From Streptomyces agglomeratus (GTDB lineage: Bacteria > Actinomycetota > Actinomycetes > Streptomycetales > Streptomycetaceae): a DNA stretch of 64,000 nt. Both the position numbers and the translations under genes were made by a program. The notes under the pieces are model-generated. The model was not told the DNA's origin. It searched no databases and worked only from the letters and a program-made list of their open reading frames with translations. Positions 16,943 to 25,472 of the stretch are shown piece after piece (within the stretch, counting starts at the first letter, position 1; the number at the start of each line of letters is the position of its first letter). The stretch lies in contig NZ_MEHJ01000001.1 of NCBI RefSeq assembly GCF_001746415.1, positions 7,136,501 to 7,200,500 on the forward strand, in the 5' to 3' direction.

Positions 16943-18417
16943 CGGGCTCCTCCCCGCGTGCGCTGCCACCAGTCCCTGAACGACTCCGCGGGGACCTCCG
17001 GCAGCGCGCGCGTGTCGGTCCACGCCCGCCCCGGCCCCGGCAGCCGCTTCGGGTGGAGGCGGCGGGTACGGGACGCCAGCCGCTGTCCGGCCCGCAGTGC
17101 GCCCGGGTGGTCCAGCACCCAGCGTGCCGCGCGCATCGCCGCACGCTCGGCCGTGTGCCCCTTCGCGGGCTTGATGGTGACCCGCTCCCCGTTCCTGGTC
17201 ACCTCGCCGCCCTCCACCACCCGCTCCCGCAGATGCACCAGCACCTCAGGGATGTCGATGGCGACAGGACACACGTCGTAGCAGGCCCCGCACAGCGACG
17301 ACGCGTACGGCAGCGAGGCGTCGACATCGCTCCCGGTGCCGCGCAGCTGCGGGCTGAGGATCGCGCCGATGGGGCCCGGATAGACCGAGCCGTACGCGTG
17401 GCCGCCCGCCCGCTCGTACACCGGGCACACGTTCAGGCACGCCGAGCAGCGGATGCAGCGCAGGGCCTGGCGCCCCACCTCGTCCGCGAGCGTGTCCGTA
17501 CGGCCGTTGTCCAGCAGGACCAGGTGGAAGGTGCGCGGCCCGTCGCTGTCCGTCGTACCCGTCCACATGCTCGTGTACGGGTTCATCCGCTCCGCCGTCG
17601 AGGAGCGCGGCAGGGTCTGAAGAAACACTTCGAGGTCCTGCCAGGTAGGAACGACCTTCTCGATGCCCACGACGGAGATCAGCGTCTCGGGGAGGGTCAG
17701 GCACATCCGGCCGTTGCCCTCGGACTCGACCACGACGAGGGTGCCGGTCTCCGCCACCATGAAGTTCGCGCCGGAAATCCCCACCTTGGCGCGCAGGAAC
17801 TTCTCCCGCAGATGGACGCGGGCCGCCTCGGCAAGTTCGGCCGGGTCGTCGCTCAGCCCGGCCAGGGCGGGCCTGCCCCAACTCCCCATCCTCTGAGCGA
17901 AGATGTCGCGGATCTCGCCCCGGTTGCGGTGGATGGCGGGCACCAGGATGTGTGACGGCCGGTCGTCGCCGAGCTGCACGATGAGCTCCGCGAGGTCGGT
18001 CTCGTAGGCGCGGATGCCTTCGGCCTCCAGTGCCTCGTTGAGCCCGATCTCCTGCGTGGCCATCGACTTGACCTTGACCACTTCGCTCTGGCCGGTCTGC
18101 TTCACCAGCGCGGTCACGATCCGGTTCGCTTCCCCGGCGTCCGCTGCCCAGTGCACGGTGCCGCCCGCCGCCGTGACCGACTCCTCCAACTGAAGCAGGT
18201 AGTGGTCGAGATGGCGCAGGGTCCGCTCCTTCACGTCCCTGCCGGCGGCACGCAACAACGCCCAGTCGTCCAGCTCCGCCACGGCCTTCGCGCGCTTGTC
18301 GCGGATGGTGTGCGTGGCATGGCGCAGGTTCTCGCGCAGCGTCTCGTTCCGCACGGCGTCCCGCGCCGCTGCCGGGAACGCCGGCATCCCGAGATATGTA
18401 TCGCTCGTACCGCTCAT
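16939..18417 (-). CDS. lutB: Iron-sulfur lactate utilisation protein B
   Basis: A 492-residue protein with an N-terminal LUD domain (ISGANFMVAETGTLVVVESEG) and two [4Fe-4S] ferredoxin motifs, CIRCSACLNVCPVY and CGACYDVCPVAI. These carry electrons from lactate towards the quinone pool. The ATG at 18417 overlaps the lutA stop (ATGA) and the gene overlaps lutC by 4 nt, so the three subunits are translationally coupled. The linkage to rhamnose genes suggests it handles lactate made from lactaldehyde. Confidence 0.94.
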   Translation of the reverse strand: MSGTSDTYLGMPAFPAAARDAVRNETLRENLRHATHTIRDKRAKAVAELDDWALLRAAGRDVKERTLRHLDHYLLQLEESVTAAGGTVHWAADAGEANRIVTALVKQTGQSEVVKVKSMATQEIGLNEALEAEGIRAYETDLAELIVQLGDDRPSHILVPAIHRNRGEIRDIFAQRMGSWGRPALAGLSDDPAELAEAARVHLREKFLRAKVGISGANFMVAETGTLVVVESEGNGRMCLTLPETLISVVGIEKVVPTWQDLEVFLQTLPRSSTAERMNPYTSMWTGTTDSDGPRTFHLVLLDNGRTDTLADEVGRQALRCIRCSACLNVCPVYERAGGHAYGSVYPGPIGAILSPQLRGTGSDVDASLPYASSLCGACYDVCPVAIDIPEVLVHLRERVVEGGEVTRNGERVTIKPAKGHTAERAAMRAARWVLDHPGALRAGQRLASRTRRLHPKRLPGPGRAWTDTRALPEVPAESFRDWWQRTRGGAR

Positions 18418-19169
18418 ACGTAGGGCTCCTCCTCGGTCGCGGCGAGAATCTCCCCGATGTGCACGGGCCGTACGGCGGACCCCTTCTTGGCGAGCGTGCC
18501 GCCGATGTGCATGAGGCAGGAGTTGTCGACCGTGCACACCGCCCCTGCGCCCGTCGACTCGACGGCGCGCACCTTGTCGGCGCCCATGGCCGCCGACACT
18601 GCGGCGTTCTTCACGGCGAAGGTGCCGCCGAAACCGCAGCACTCCTGGGCTCCCGGCAGCTCGCGCAGTTCCAGCCCCTTTACCTGCTCCAGCAGTCTGC
18701 GCGGCCGCTCTCCCAGGCCCAGAACACGCAGTCCGTGGCAGGTGGGGTGGTAGGTGACGGCGTACGGGAACCAGGCACCGACATCGGTCACGCCGAGGAC
18801 GTCGACCAGGAACTCCGTCAGCTCGTACGTCTTCGGAACGGCCCGCCCCGCGGCCTCGGCCAGCTCCTCGCCGCGCCCCTCGGCGGCTGCCTTCGCCCCG
18901 ATGCGCGGGTAGTTGTCCCTGACCATCGCGGCGCAGGAACCGGACGGCGTGACGACGTACTCGTGGTCGGCGAAGGCGCGGTCGAAGCGGCGTACCAGCG
19001 GCTCCGTCTCGTGGCGGTAGCCGGTGTTAAACTGCGGCTGCCCGCAACAGGTCTGGGGCTGCGGGAAGTCCACCTCCACACCCAGCCGCTCCAGCAGCCG
19101 CACCACGGCTTGTCCGGTGCGCGGATAAAGCGTGTCGTTCACGCACGTGACGAAGAGAGCTACGCGCAC
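18414..19169 (-). CDS. lutA: Lactate utilisation protein A (CCG-domain Fe-S protein)
   Basis: A 251-residue protein with two cysteine-rich (CCG) domains, seen as QTCCGQP and AQECCGFGG, the heterodisulfide-reductase-like fold of LutA. The GTG at 19169 lies 1 nt after the rhaB stop, with GGAGG 6 nt upstream inside the end of rhaB, so expression follows rhaB. The N-terminus VALFVTCVNDTLYP is typical of the family. Confidence 0.93.
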   Translation of the reverse strand: MRVALFVTCVNDTLYPRTGQAVVRLLERLGVEVDFPQPQTCCGQPQFNTGYRHETEPLVRRFDRAFADHEYVVTPSGSCAAMVRDNYPRIGAKAAAEGRGEELAEAAGRAVPKTYELTEFLVDVLGVTDVGAWFPYAVTYHPTCHGLRVLGLGERPRRLLEQVKGLELRELPGAQECCGFGGTFAVKNAAVSAAMGADKVRAVESTGAGAVCTVDNSCLMHIGGTLAKKGSAVRPVHIGEILAATEEEPYV

Positions 19170-19170
19170 C

Positions 19171-20703
19171 TCACGCCTCCGTTCCTGTGCCTCTGCCGGT
19201 GCCGGTGACAGTGCCTGCCCCGATACGGTCAGCGGCCTCGTCCCACGCCGTACGGTCGCCCGCCGGATCGTAGTACCGCAACGGCTGGGTGGCGCGCAGC
19301 AGCGCCCGCAGATCGGCGAGTCGCCCGCCGACCACACCGGCCGCGCGCGCCTGGACCAGGACATTGCCGAGGGCCGCCGCCTCGGCGGGGCCCGCGACGA
19401 CCGGCAGGCCGGTCGCGTCCGCCGTCAGCCGGCACAACAGCGTGTTGTGCGCGCCGCCGCCGACGATGTGCACGGTTCTCGCCGTCCGGCCGGACAGCGT
19501 CTGGGCCTCCTCGACGGCCCTGCGATGGGCCAGGGCGAGCGAGTCCAGTACACAGCGGGTCACGGCCGCGGGTGTGCGGGGCTCCGGCTGTCCGGTGCGG
19601 ACACATGCCTGTGCGATACGCCGTGGCATGTCGTCCGGCGCGAGGAAGGCCGGGTCGCCCGCGTCGACGACCGAGCGCAGCGGCGTCGCGCGGGCCGCGG
19701 CTTCGAGGAGGGCGTCGAGATCCTGCGGGTCGCCTTGTGCCTCCCAGGTCCGCAGGCACTCCTGGAGCAGCCACAGGCCCATGATGTTGCGGAGGTAGCG
19801 GACGGTGCCGTCCACGCCCAGCTCGTTGGTGAAGTTCGCCGCCCTGGACGCCTCGGTGAGTACGGGACGGTCGAGTTCGAGCCCCGCCAGGGACCAGGTG
19901 CCGGTCGCGATGTACGCGAAGTCGTCGCCGTCCGCCGGGACACCCACCACCGCCGACGCCGTGTCGTGCGATCCCACGGCGGTCACCGGGACGGGGCCGC
20001 CGGCGGTAAGTCCCGTCTCGGCCAGCACCCCGGGCCGCAGAAATCCTGCCGGGTCGCCGGGGCTGCGCAGGGGCGGGAAGAGGCCGAGGTCGATACCGAG
20101 ACGCGCGGCGACGACGGGGGACCAGGCGCGGGTGCGCGGATCGACGAGCTGGGTGGTGGAGGCGTTGGTGATCTCGGTACCGGCCTCGCCCGTCAGCCAG
20201 TACGAGATCAGGTCGGGGATCAGCAGGAGCCGCTTCGCCGCCGCGAGTTGGGGCGTACCGCGGGCCGCGACGAGCTGGAAGACGGTGTTGAACGGCAGGT
20301 GCTGAAGGCCCGTCGCGGCGTACAGCTCTTCGGGCGGAACCGCGGCCGCGATCTTCTCCGGGGCGCCGTCGGTGCGGGTGTCCCGGTAGTGCACGGGGTT
20401 CCCGAGCAGAGCCCCGTCGGCGTCGAGCAGCGCGTAGTCCACCGCCCAGCTGTCGATCCCGACCCCTGCGAGCCGCCCGCCCGCCGCTGCTCCGGCCGCC
20501 CGCAGGCCGTCCAGTACCCCCCCGTAGAGGGCGAGGATGTCCCAGTGCAGGGTGCCGCCGACCCGGACCGGCCTGTTCGGGAACCGGTGCACCTCTCGCA
20601 GGCGCAGGGACCCGGGTCCGACCATGGCCACCATGACGCGCCCGCTGGACGCGCCGAGATCCACGGCGGCGAAGGTGTGGGTGCGGGTGCGGGTGGGTGG
20701 CAT
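19171..20703 (-). CDS. rhaB: L-rhamnulokinase (FGGY family)
   Basis: A 510-residue FGGY-fold sugar kinase. DLGASSGRVM is the N-terminal phosphate-binding motif, GIDSWAVDYALLD carries the conserved Asp region, and HIVGGGAHNTLLC is the C-terminal ATP motif. It phosphorylates L-rhamnulose to rhamnulose-1-phosphate, the substrate of the aldolase encoded upstream. It starts 88 nt after rhaEW and runs into lutA with a 1-nt gap. Confidence 0.93.
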   Translation of the reverse strand: MPPTRTRTHTFAAVDLGASSGRVMVAMVGPGSLRLREVHRFPNRPVRVGGTLHWDILALYGGVLDGLRAAGAAAGGRLAGVGIDSWAVDYALLDADGALLGNPVHYRDTRTDGAPEKIAAAVPPEELYAATGLQHLPFNTVFQLVAARGTPQLAAAKRLLLIPDLISYWLTGEAGTEITNASTTQLVDPRTRAWSPVVAARLGIDLGLFPPLRSPGDPAGFLRPGVLAETGLTAGGPVPVTAVGSHDTASAVVGVPADGDDFAYIATGTWSLAGLELDRPVLTEASRAANFTNELGVDGTVRYLRNIMGLWLLQECLRTWEAQGDPQDLDALLEAAARATPLRSVVDAGDPAFLAPDDMPRRIAQACVRTGQPEPRTPAAVTRCVLDSLALAHRRAVEEAQTLSGRTARTVHIVGGGAHNTLLCRLTADATGLPVVAGPAEAAALGNVLVQARAAGVVGGRLADLRALLRATQPLRYYDPAGDRTAWDEAADRIGAGTVTGTGRGTGTEA

Positions 20704-20791
20704 GGATTCCTCGTGGAATGCGGGTGGGGTTCGGCTCGGGGGAGGGGCGACTGTGGCGGCCCTTTCCGCTCCGCCGCAGTCGGCCGCGTCG

Positions 20792-22843
20792 TTACCTCAG
20801 GAACGCCGCCGCGACGCCCGCGTCCACCGGGATGTGCAGTCCCGTCGTATGCGTGAGGTCACCGCCCGTCAGAGCGAAGACGGCGTTCGCGACATGCTCC
20901 GGCAGCACTTCCCGCTTCAGCAGCGTGCGCTGAGCGTAGAACTCGCCCAGCTTCTCCTCCTCCACCCCGTACACGGCGGCCCGCTGCGCTCCCCAGCCCG
21001 ACGCGAAGATGCCGGACCCGCGCACCACACCGTCCGGGTTGACTCCGTTGACCCGGATGCCATGCTCACCCAACTCGGCTGCCAGCAGCCGCACTTGATG
21101 CGCCTGATCGGCCTTGGTCGCGGAGTACGCGATGTTGTTGGGGCCCGCGAAGACGGCGTTCTTCGATGCGATGTAGACGATGTCGCCGCCCAGCCCCTGC
21201 GCGGTCATCACCCGGGCCGCCTCCCGCGAGACGAGGAAGGAGCCGCGCGCCATGACGTCGTGCTGGAGGTCCCAGTCCCGTGCCGAAGTCTCCAGCAGCG
21301 GCTTGGAGATGGAGATCCCGGCGTTGTTGACCACCAGGTCGACCCCGCCGAACGCGAGCAGCGCCTCCCGGAAGGCCGCCGCGATCTGCTCCTCGTCCGT
21401 CACATCCACCGTGACGGCGACCGCCTTGTCCGGTCCGCCCAGCTCCTCCGCCACCGACGCCGCCTTCGCCGCGTCCAGGTCGGCGACCACGACGCACGCC
21501 CCCGCCGCCACCAGCCGGTGGGCGATCGCCCTGCCGATGCCGGATCCGGCCCCTGTGACGAGCGCGGTCCGCGTGGCCAGGGGCTTCGGCTCCGGCATCC
21601 GCCGCAGCTTGGCCTCCTCCAGCTCCCAGTACTCGATGCGGAACTTCTCGCGCTCCTCGATCGGCGCGTACGCCGAAACCGACTCCGCGCCCCGCATGAC
21701 ATTGATCGCGTTGACGTAGAACTCGCCCGCCACCCGCGCCGTCTGCTTGTCCTTGCCGAACGAGAACATGCCGACACCGGGGATCAGTACGATCGCTGGG
21801 TCCGCGCCCCGCATCGCGGGCGAGCCGGCCTCCGCGTGCCGCTCGTAGTACGCGCGGTACTCCTCGCGGTACCCGGTGTGGAGCTCCTTGAGCCGTGCGA
21901 TCACCTCTTCCCGCGGTGCGGACGGCGGTACGTCGAGCACGAGCGGCCTGACCTTCGTCCGCAGGAAGTGGTCCGGGCAGCTGGTACCCAGGGCCGCCAG
22001 CCGCCCGTGCTCGGCGCGGGAGAGGAAGTCCAGGACGGTGTCGGAGTCGTCGAAGTGGCCGACCTGCGGCCGGTCGGCAGACGCGACAGCCCGTACGTAC
22101 GGGGCGAGCGCGGCCGCGCGCTCCCGGCGTTCGGCGGTGCCCAGCGGCTCGTACCCCTCCAGGACCGGGCCGAAGGGCTCGGGCCGGCCGCGCTCGGCGA
22201 GGAACACCTCGGCGGTGCGGATGATGTGCAGCGAGTTGGCTTCGCACTCCTCGGACGTCGCGCCCCACGCCGTGATGCCGTGCCCGCCGAGGACGCAGCC
22301 GACGGCCCGGGGGTTGGCCTCCTTGACCGCGGCGATGTCCAGGCCGAGCTGGAAGCCGGGCCGCCGCCAGGGCACCCACACCACCTGCTCGCCGAAGCAC
22401 TCGGCGGTGAGCTTCTCCCCGTCGGCGGCGCAGGCCAGGGCGATACCGGAGTCGGGGTGCAGGTGGTCGACATGGGCGGCGTCGACGAGGCCGTGCATCG
22501 CGGTGTCGATCGAGGGGGCCGCGCCTCCCTTGCCGTGCAGGCAGTACTCGAAGGCGGCGGCCATGTCATCCTCGCGGTCAACCCCCGGATACACCCCGGT
22601 GAGCGCGCGCAGCCGGTCGAGGCGCAGCGCGGCGAGCCCGTCCGCCGTGAGCGTGCCCAGGTCACCGCCCGAACCCTTGACCCACATCAGCTCGACGCCC
22701 TCACCGGTCACCGGGTCGAGGGCAGTGGCCTTGGCCGACGTATTGCCGCCGGCGTAGTTGGTGTTGCGCGGATCGGCTCCCAGCCGGTGCGAGCGCTTCA
22801 ACAGCCCGTCGACGGCTGCCTGCGCCTCATGGTGCCCCGTCAT
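20792..22843 (-). CDS. Bifunctional rhamnulose-1-phosphate aldolase / short-chain dehydrogenase (RhaEW type)
   Basis: A 683-residue protein. Residues 1 to about 400 form a class II aldolase domain (GGNTSAK near 30, VDAAHVDHLHPDS with metal-binding His, VLGGHGITAW). Residues about 420-683 form an SDR domain with ALVTGAGSGIGRA near 430 and the Tyr-x3-Lys motif YSATK near 571. The aldolase splits rhamnulose-1-phosphate into DHAP and L-lactaldehyde; the dehydrogenase half is thought to oxidise lactaldehyde to lactate. That explains the downstream lutABC genes. The ATG at 22843 lies 5 nt after the rhaI stop. In Bacillus the equivalent fusion is RhaEW. Confidence 0.93.
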   Translation of the reverse strand: MTGHHEAQAAVDGLLKRSHRLGADPRNTNYAGGNTSAKATALDPVTGEGVELMWVKGSGGDLGTLTADGLAALRLDRLRALTGVYPGVDREDDMAAAFEYCLHGKGGAAPSIDTAMHGLVDAAHVDHLHPDSGIALACAADGEKLTAECFGEQVVWVPWRRPGFQLGLDIAAVKEANPRAVGCVLGGHGITAWGATSEECEANSLHIIRTAEVFLAERGRPEPFGPVLEGYEPLGTAERRERAAALAPYVRAVASADRPQVGHFDDSDTVLDFLSRAEHGRLAALGTSCPDHFLRTKVRPLVLDVPPSAPREEVIARLKELHTGYREEYRAYYERHAEAGSPAMRGADPAIVLIPGVGMFSFGKDKQTARVAGEFYVNAINVMRGAESVSAYAPIEEREKFRIEYWELEEAKLRRMPEPKPLATRTALVTGAGSGIGRAIAHRLVAAGACVVVADLDAAKAASVAEELGGPDKAVAVTVDVTDEEQIAAAFREALLAFGGVDLVVNNAGISISKPLLETSARDWDLQHDVMARGSFLVSREAARVMTAQGLGGDIVYIASKNAVFAGPNNIAYSATKADQAHQVRLLAAELGEHGIRVNGVNPDGVVRGSGIFASGWGAQRAAVYGVEEEKLGEFYAQRTLLKREVLPEHVANAVFALTGGDLTHTTGLHIPVDAGVAAAFLR

Positions 22844-22848
22844 ACGGA

Positions 22849-24078
22849 TCACGCCCCCCATCCGGACTGGGTCCCGCCCACGCGCTCGTCGACGATCTTC
22901 TGCGCCCAGCCCGAGCGGCGGTACGCCGCCATCGGGTCCGGATCGATGCCGGCCTCCTCGCGCACCTCGGCGAGCAGCGGCCGGACATCGGTGCTGTACG
23001 CGTCCATGAGGACCGCGTTGGCGGCCAGCACGTCTCCCGCCGCCTGGGCTTCGCCGAGCGCGCCGGCGTCCACCAGCAGGGCTTTGGCCGTGGCTTCCTG
23101 AACGTTCATCACGGAGCGGATGATCGCGGGGATCTTCGCCTCGACGTTGTGGCACTGGTCGAGCATGAAGGCCGCGCCGGAGTCGAGGCCGCCGCCCCGC
23201 ACCACCTCGTACATGATCCGGAACAGCTGGAACGGGTCCGCCGCTCCGGCCATCAGGTCGTCGTCGGCGTAGAACCGCGAGTTGAAGTCGAACCCGCCGA
23301 GCTTCCCCTCCCGCAGCAGCAGGGAGACGATGAACTCGATGTTGGTGCCCGGCGCGTGGTGCCCGGTGTCGACCACCACCTGCGCCTTCTCGCCCAGCTT
23401 CAGGCAATGGGCGTACGCCGTGCCCCAGTCCGGCACGTCCATGGTGTAGAAGGCGGGCTCGAAGAGCTTGTACTCGATCAGCATCCGCTGGTGGTCGCCC
23501 AGCCGTTCGTAGACGGTGGCAAGGGCCTCCCCGAGGCGGTCCTGACGGGCCCGGATGTCGTCCTGACCCGGGTAGTTCGTGCCGTCGGAAAACCACAGCT
23601 TCAGGTCGCGGGAGCCGGTGGCGTCCATGATGTCGACGCATTCGAGCAGGTGGTCAAGGGCCTTGCGGCGCACGGCGGGGTCGGGGTTGCAGACGCTGCC
23701 CAGCTTGTAGTCGTCGTCCTGGAAGACGTTGGAGTTGATCGCCCCGAGCCGCAGGCCGCGCTCCTCGGCGTACGTGGCCAGCTCCGTGTATCCGCCGGAG
23801 GAGCCGCACTTGTCCCAGGGGATGTGCAGGGCGACGGTCGGGGCCGCGCCGGTGTGCTGATGGACGCGGGCGGCGTCGTCCAGTTTCTCTCGCGGGGTAC
23901 GGGGGACACCGGGCTGCGCGAACACCTTGAAGCGGGTGCCCGAGTTCCCGTAGGCCCATGACGGCGTCTCGATGGCCTGTGTCCTGAGAGCCGCCTTCAC
24001 GGTGGAGATATCCGGTCGGGTCGTCATCGTGGAGACGTCCGGTCGGGTCGTCGTGGAGACGTCCGGTGGGGTCGTCAT
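22849..24078 (-). CDS. rhaI: L-rhamnose isomerase
   Basis: A 409-residue TIM-barrel sugar isomerase of the RhaI class. [25 protein letters not shown] and [16 protein letters not shown] are characteristic, with Glu/Asp/His metal ligands. It converts L-rhamnose to L-rhamnulose. The ATG at 24078 has AGGAGC upstream. The first 27 residues are three degenerate copies of TTRPDVST, encoded by a roughly 27-bp DNA repeat. First gene of the six-gene rhamnose/lactate operon, read from the promoter at 24139-24167. Confidence 0.94.
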   Translation of the reverse strand: MTTPPDVSTTTRPDVSTMTTRPDISTVKAALRTQAIETPSWAYGNSGTRFKVFAQPGVPRTPREKLDDAARVHQHTGAAPTVALHIPWDKCGSSGGYTELATYAEERGLRLGAINSNVFQDDDYKLGSVCNPDPAVRRKALDHLLECVDIMDATGSRDLKLWFSDGTNYPGQDDIRARQDRLGEALATVYERLGDHQRMLIEYKLFEPAFYTMDVPDWGTAYAHCLKLGEKAQVVVDTGHHAPGTNIEFIVSLLLREGKLGGFDFNSRFYADDDLMAGAADPFQLFRIMYEVVRGGGLDSGAAFMLDQCHNVEAKIPAIIRSVMNVQEATAKALLVDAGALGEAQAAGDVLAANAVLMDAYSTDVRPLLAEVREEAGIDPDPMAAYRRSGWAQKIVDERVGGTQSGWGA

Positions 24079-24118
24079 CGGCAGTGCTCCTGTGTGCCGC
24101 ATGGATGCCCGTGGAGCA

Positions 24119-24130
24119 TGAATCGTTTCA
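24119..24130. promoter_or_regulatory. LacI-family operator for the rhaI operon
   Basis: TGAATCGTTTCA, one base from the LacI-type palindrome TGAAACGTTTCA with central CG. It sits just downstream of the predicted -10 of the rhaI promoter, where a repressor would block transcription. Confidence 0.75.
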
Positions 24131-24138
24131 TTTTCCAG

Positions 24139-24167
24139 AAGCTATGTGTGGCGAACATCCCTGTCAA
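24139..24167 (-). promoter_or_regulatory. rhaI: Promoter of the rhaI operon
   Basis: On the minus strand: -35 TTGACA (24162-24167), a 17-nt spacer, -10 TAGCTT (24139-24144). This is close to the vegetative sigma consensus and is followed by the LacI-type operator. Confidence 0.8.
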
Positions 24168-24238
24168 GGGTCTGATGCGGGATTACGGCGCGCGCAATAC
24201 AAATAGGCTCAGCGGCGAGGCTTTCCGGCGCACACCCA

Positions 24239-24268
24239 TTGACGGAGTCGGTGCGGCGCGTCTAGCTT
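24239..24268 (+). promoter_or_regulatory. rhaM: Promoter of the rhaM unit
   Basis: -35 TTGACG (24239-24244), an 18-nt spacer, -10 TAGCTT (24263-24268). It has the same -10 hexamer as the divergent rhaI promoter and is also followed by an operator. Confidence 0.75.
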
Positions 24269-24281
24269 CCGAGAACCTTGT

Positions 24282-24293
24282 TGAAACCTTTCA
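24282..24293. promoter_or_regulatory. LacI-family operator for the rhaM unit
   Basis: TGAAACCTTTCA, one base from TGAAACGTTTCA. It is placed like the operator at 24119-24130 relative to its own promoter. The regulator gene is not in this window. Confidence 0.75.
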
Positions 24294-24329
24294 CCACTCG
24301 GCGCTGAGACCGCCGTTGAGGAGCTCCCC

Positions 24330-24389
24330 GTGAACCAGCCCGACCAGGCCCCGGCGCCCATCCCGGCCCTCGACGAGTTCGACCTCTAG
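24330..24389 (+). CDS. 19-residue mini-ORF upstream of rhaM
   Basis: A GTG start at 24330 has GAGGAG (24318-24323) at 6-nt spacing, better than the rhaM ribosome site itself. The peptide is Pro/Ala-rich with an acidic end (...PALDEFDL) and stops at TAG 24387-24389, 22 nt before the rhaM GTG. It may be a leader peptide that couples or primes rhaM translation, or the stub of a lost gene. It is not recognised as any known protein. Confidence 0.45.
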   Translation: MNQPDQAPAPIPALDEFDL

Positions 24390-24411
24390 ACGCGAGCGGC
24401 GGTACGCACCC

Positions 24412-24732
24412 GTGCAGCGCGTCTGCTTCCTCCTCAAGGTCCGCCAGGGCCGCATCGACGAGTACCGCGAACGGCATGCGGCGGTCTGGCCCGGAATGCT
24501 CGAAGCCCTCTCGGCCGCCGGCTGGCACAACTACTCGCTCTTCCTGCGCGAGGACGGGCTGCTCGTCGGCTACCTGGAGACGGAGGACTTCGCCGGGGCG
24601 CAGGCCGCCATGGCCGCCACGGATATCAACGCCCGCTGGCAGGCAGAGATGGGCGAGTTCTTCGAAGCGCTCGACGGCGACCGGCCGGACCGGGCCATGA
24701 AACCGCTCGCCGAAGTGTTCCACCTCGCCTGA
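24412..24732 (+). CDS. rhaM: L-rhamnose mutarotase
   Basis: A 106-residue dimeric alpha-beta barrel protein. It has the RhaM pattern: RVCFLLKVRQGRIDEYRERH with the catalytic-region His, VWPGMLEAL, HNYSLFLREDGLLVGYLE and WQAEMGEFF. It interconverts alpha and beta L-rhamnopyranose to feed the isomerase. GTG start. It is transcribed divergently from the catabolic operon under a matching operator, so it belongs to the same regulon. Confidence 0.95.
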   Translation: MQRVCFLLKVRQGRIDEYRERHAAVWPGMLEALSAAGWHNYSLFLREDGLLVGYLETEDFAGAQAAMAATDINARWQAEMGEFFEALDGDRPDRAMKPLAEVFHLA

Positions 24733-24890
24733 CCGGCCCCGCGAAGCCCGGAGTCCGATGAGACGACCCTGACCGTCGAGGCGGTCGCCGCCGTGCTCAC
24801 CGCCGGGGTACGTCGGCGCCGGCGCGAGGGGCTGCCTCGGGGAACGTGAAATCCGTTGGCGCCGTCCGGCCCGCCACGGACAATGCGTGC

Positions 24891-25397
24891 ATGCGTATGC
24901 GAGCGGTGCACCTGGACGAGCTGCCTCTCCTCCGAGACATCGAGAGGGCGGCCGGGCGGTGCTTCCGCGACATCGGAATGCCGGAGATCGCCGCCGACGA
25001 GCCGCTGCCGCTCGATGAGCTCGCCCGCTACCACCACGCCGGGCTCGCCTGGGCCGCCGTCGATGACACCGACACCCCGGTCGCTTACCTCATCGCCGAC
25101 CGCGTCGACGGCAACCTGCACGTCGAGCAGGTGTCGGTGCACCCGGACAGCGCGCGGCGCGGAATCGGCCGGTCGCTGCTGGACCACCTGGCCGTGTACG
25201 CCGGCGGCGAGGGGACACCCGCGCTGACCCTCACCACGTTCACCGAGGTCCCGTGGAACGCCCCCTACTACGCGCGTTGCGGTTTCCGGCTCCTGGACGA
25301 CAGCGGGCTCACCCCCGGCCTGCGGCGGATCCGCCGCAGCGAAGCGGCACACGGTCTGGACCGGTGGCCCCGGACCTGCATGCGCCGGGCCGTGTGA
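24891..25397 (+). CDS. GNAT family N-acetyltransferase
   Basis: ATG at 24891 gives 168 residues. VEQVSVHPDSARRGIGRSL contains the acetyl-CoA loop (R-R-G-I-G), and PYYARCGFRLL is the C-terminal beta-bulge motif. An in-frame start at 24846 would add 15 residues with no ribosome site. A -10-like GACAAT ends 6 nt before the ATG, so the transcript may be leaderless. The substrate is unknown. Confidence 0.87.
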   Translation: MRMRAVHLDELPLLRDIERAAGRCFRDIGMPEIAADEPLPLDELARYHHAGLAWAAVDDTDTPVAYLIADRVDGNLHVEQVSVHPDSARRGIGRSLLDHLAVYAGGEGTPALTLTTFTEVPWNAPYYARCGFRLLDDSGLTPGLRRIRRSEAAHGLDRWPRTCMRRAV

Positions 25398-25472
25398 CCA
25401 CGGGGGCGCCGACGACGGCCCGGCGCGTCGGATGAGGACCGTCCCCGGGTCTTCGGCGATTCTGGTACGACG

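Noticed and set aside
20537..23101. An 854-codon plus-strand frame
   Set aside because: Antisense to rhaEW and rhaI; no recognisable domain.
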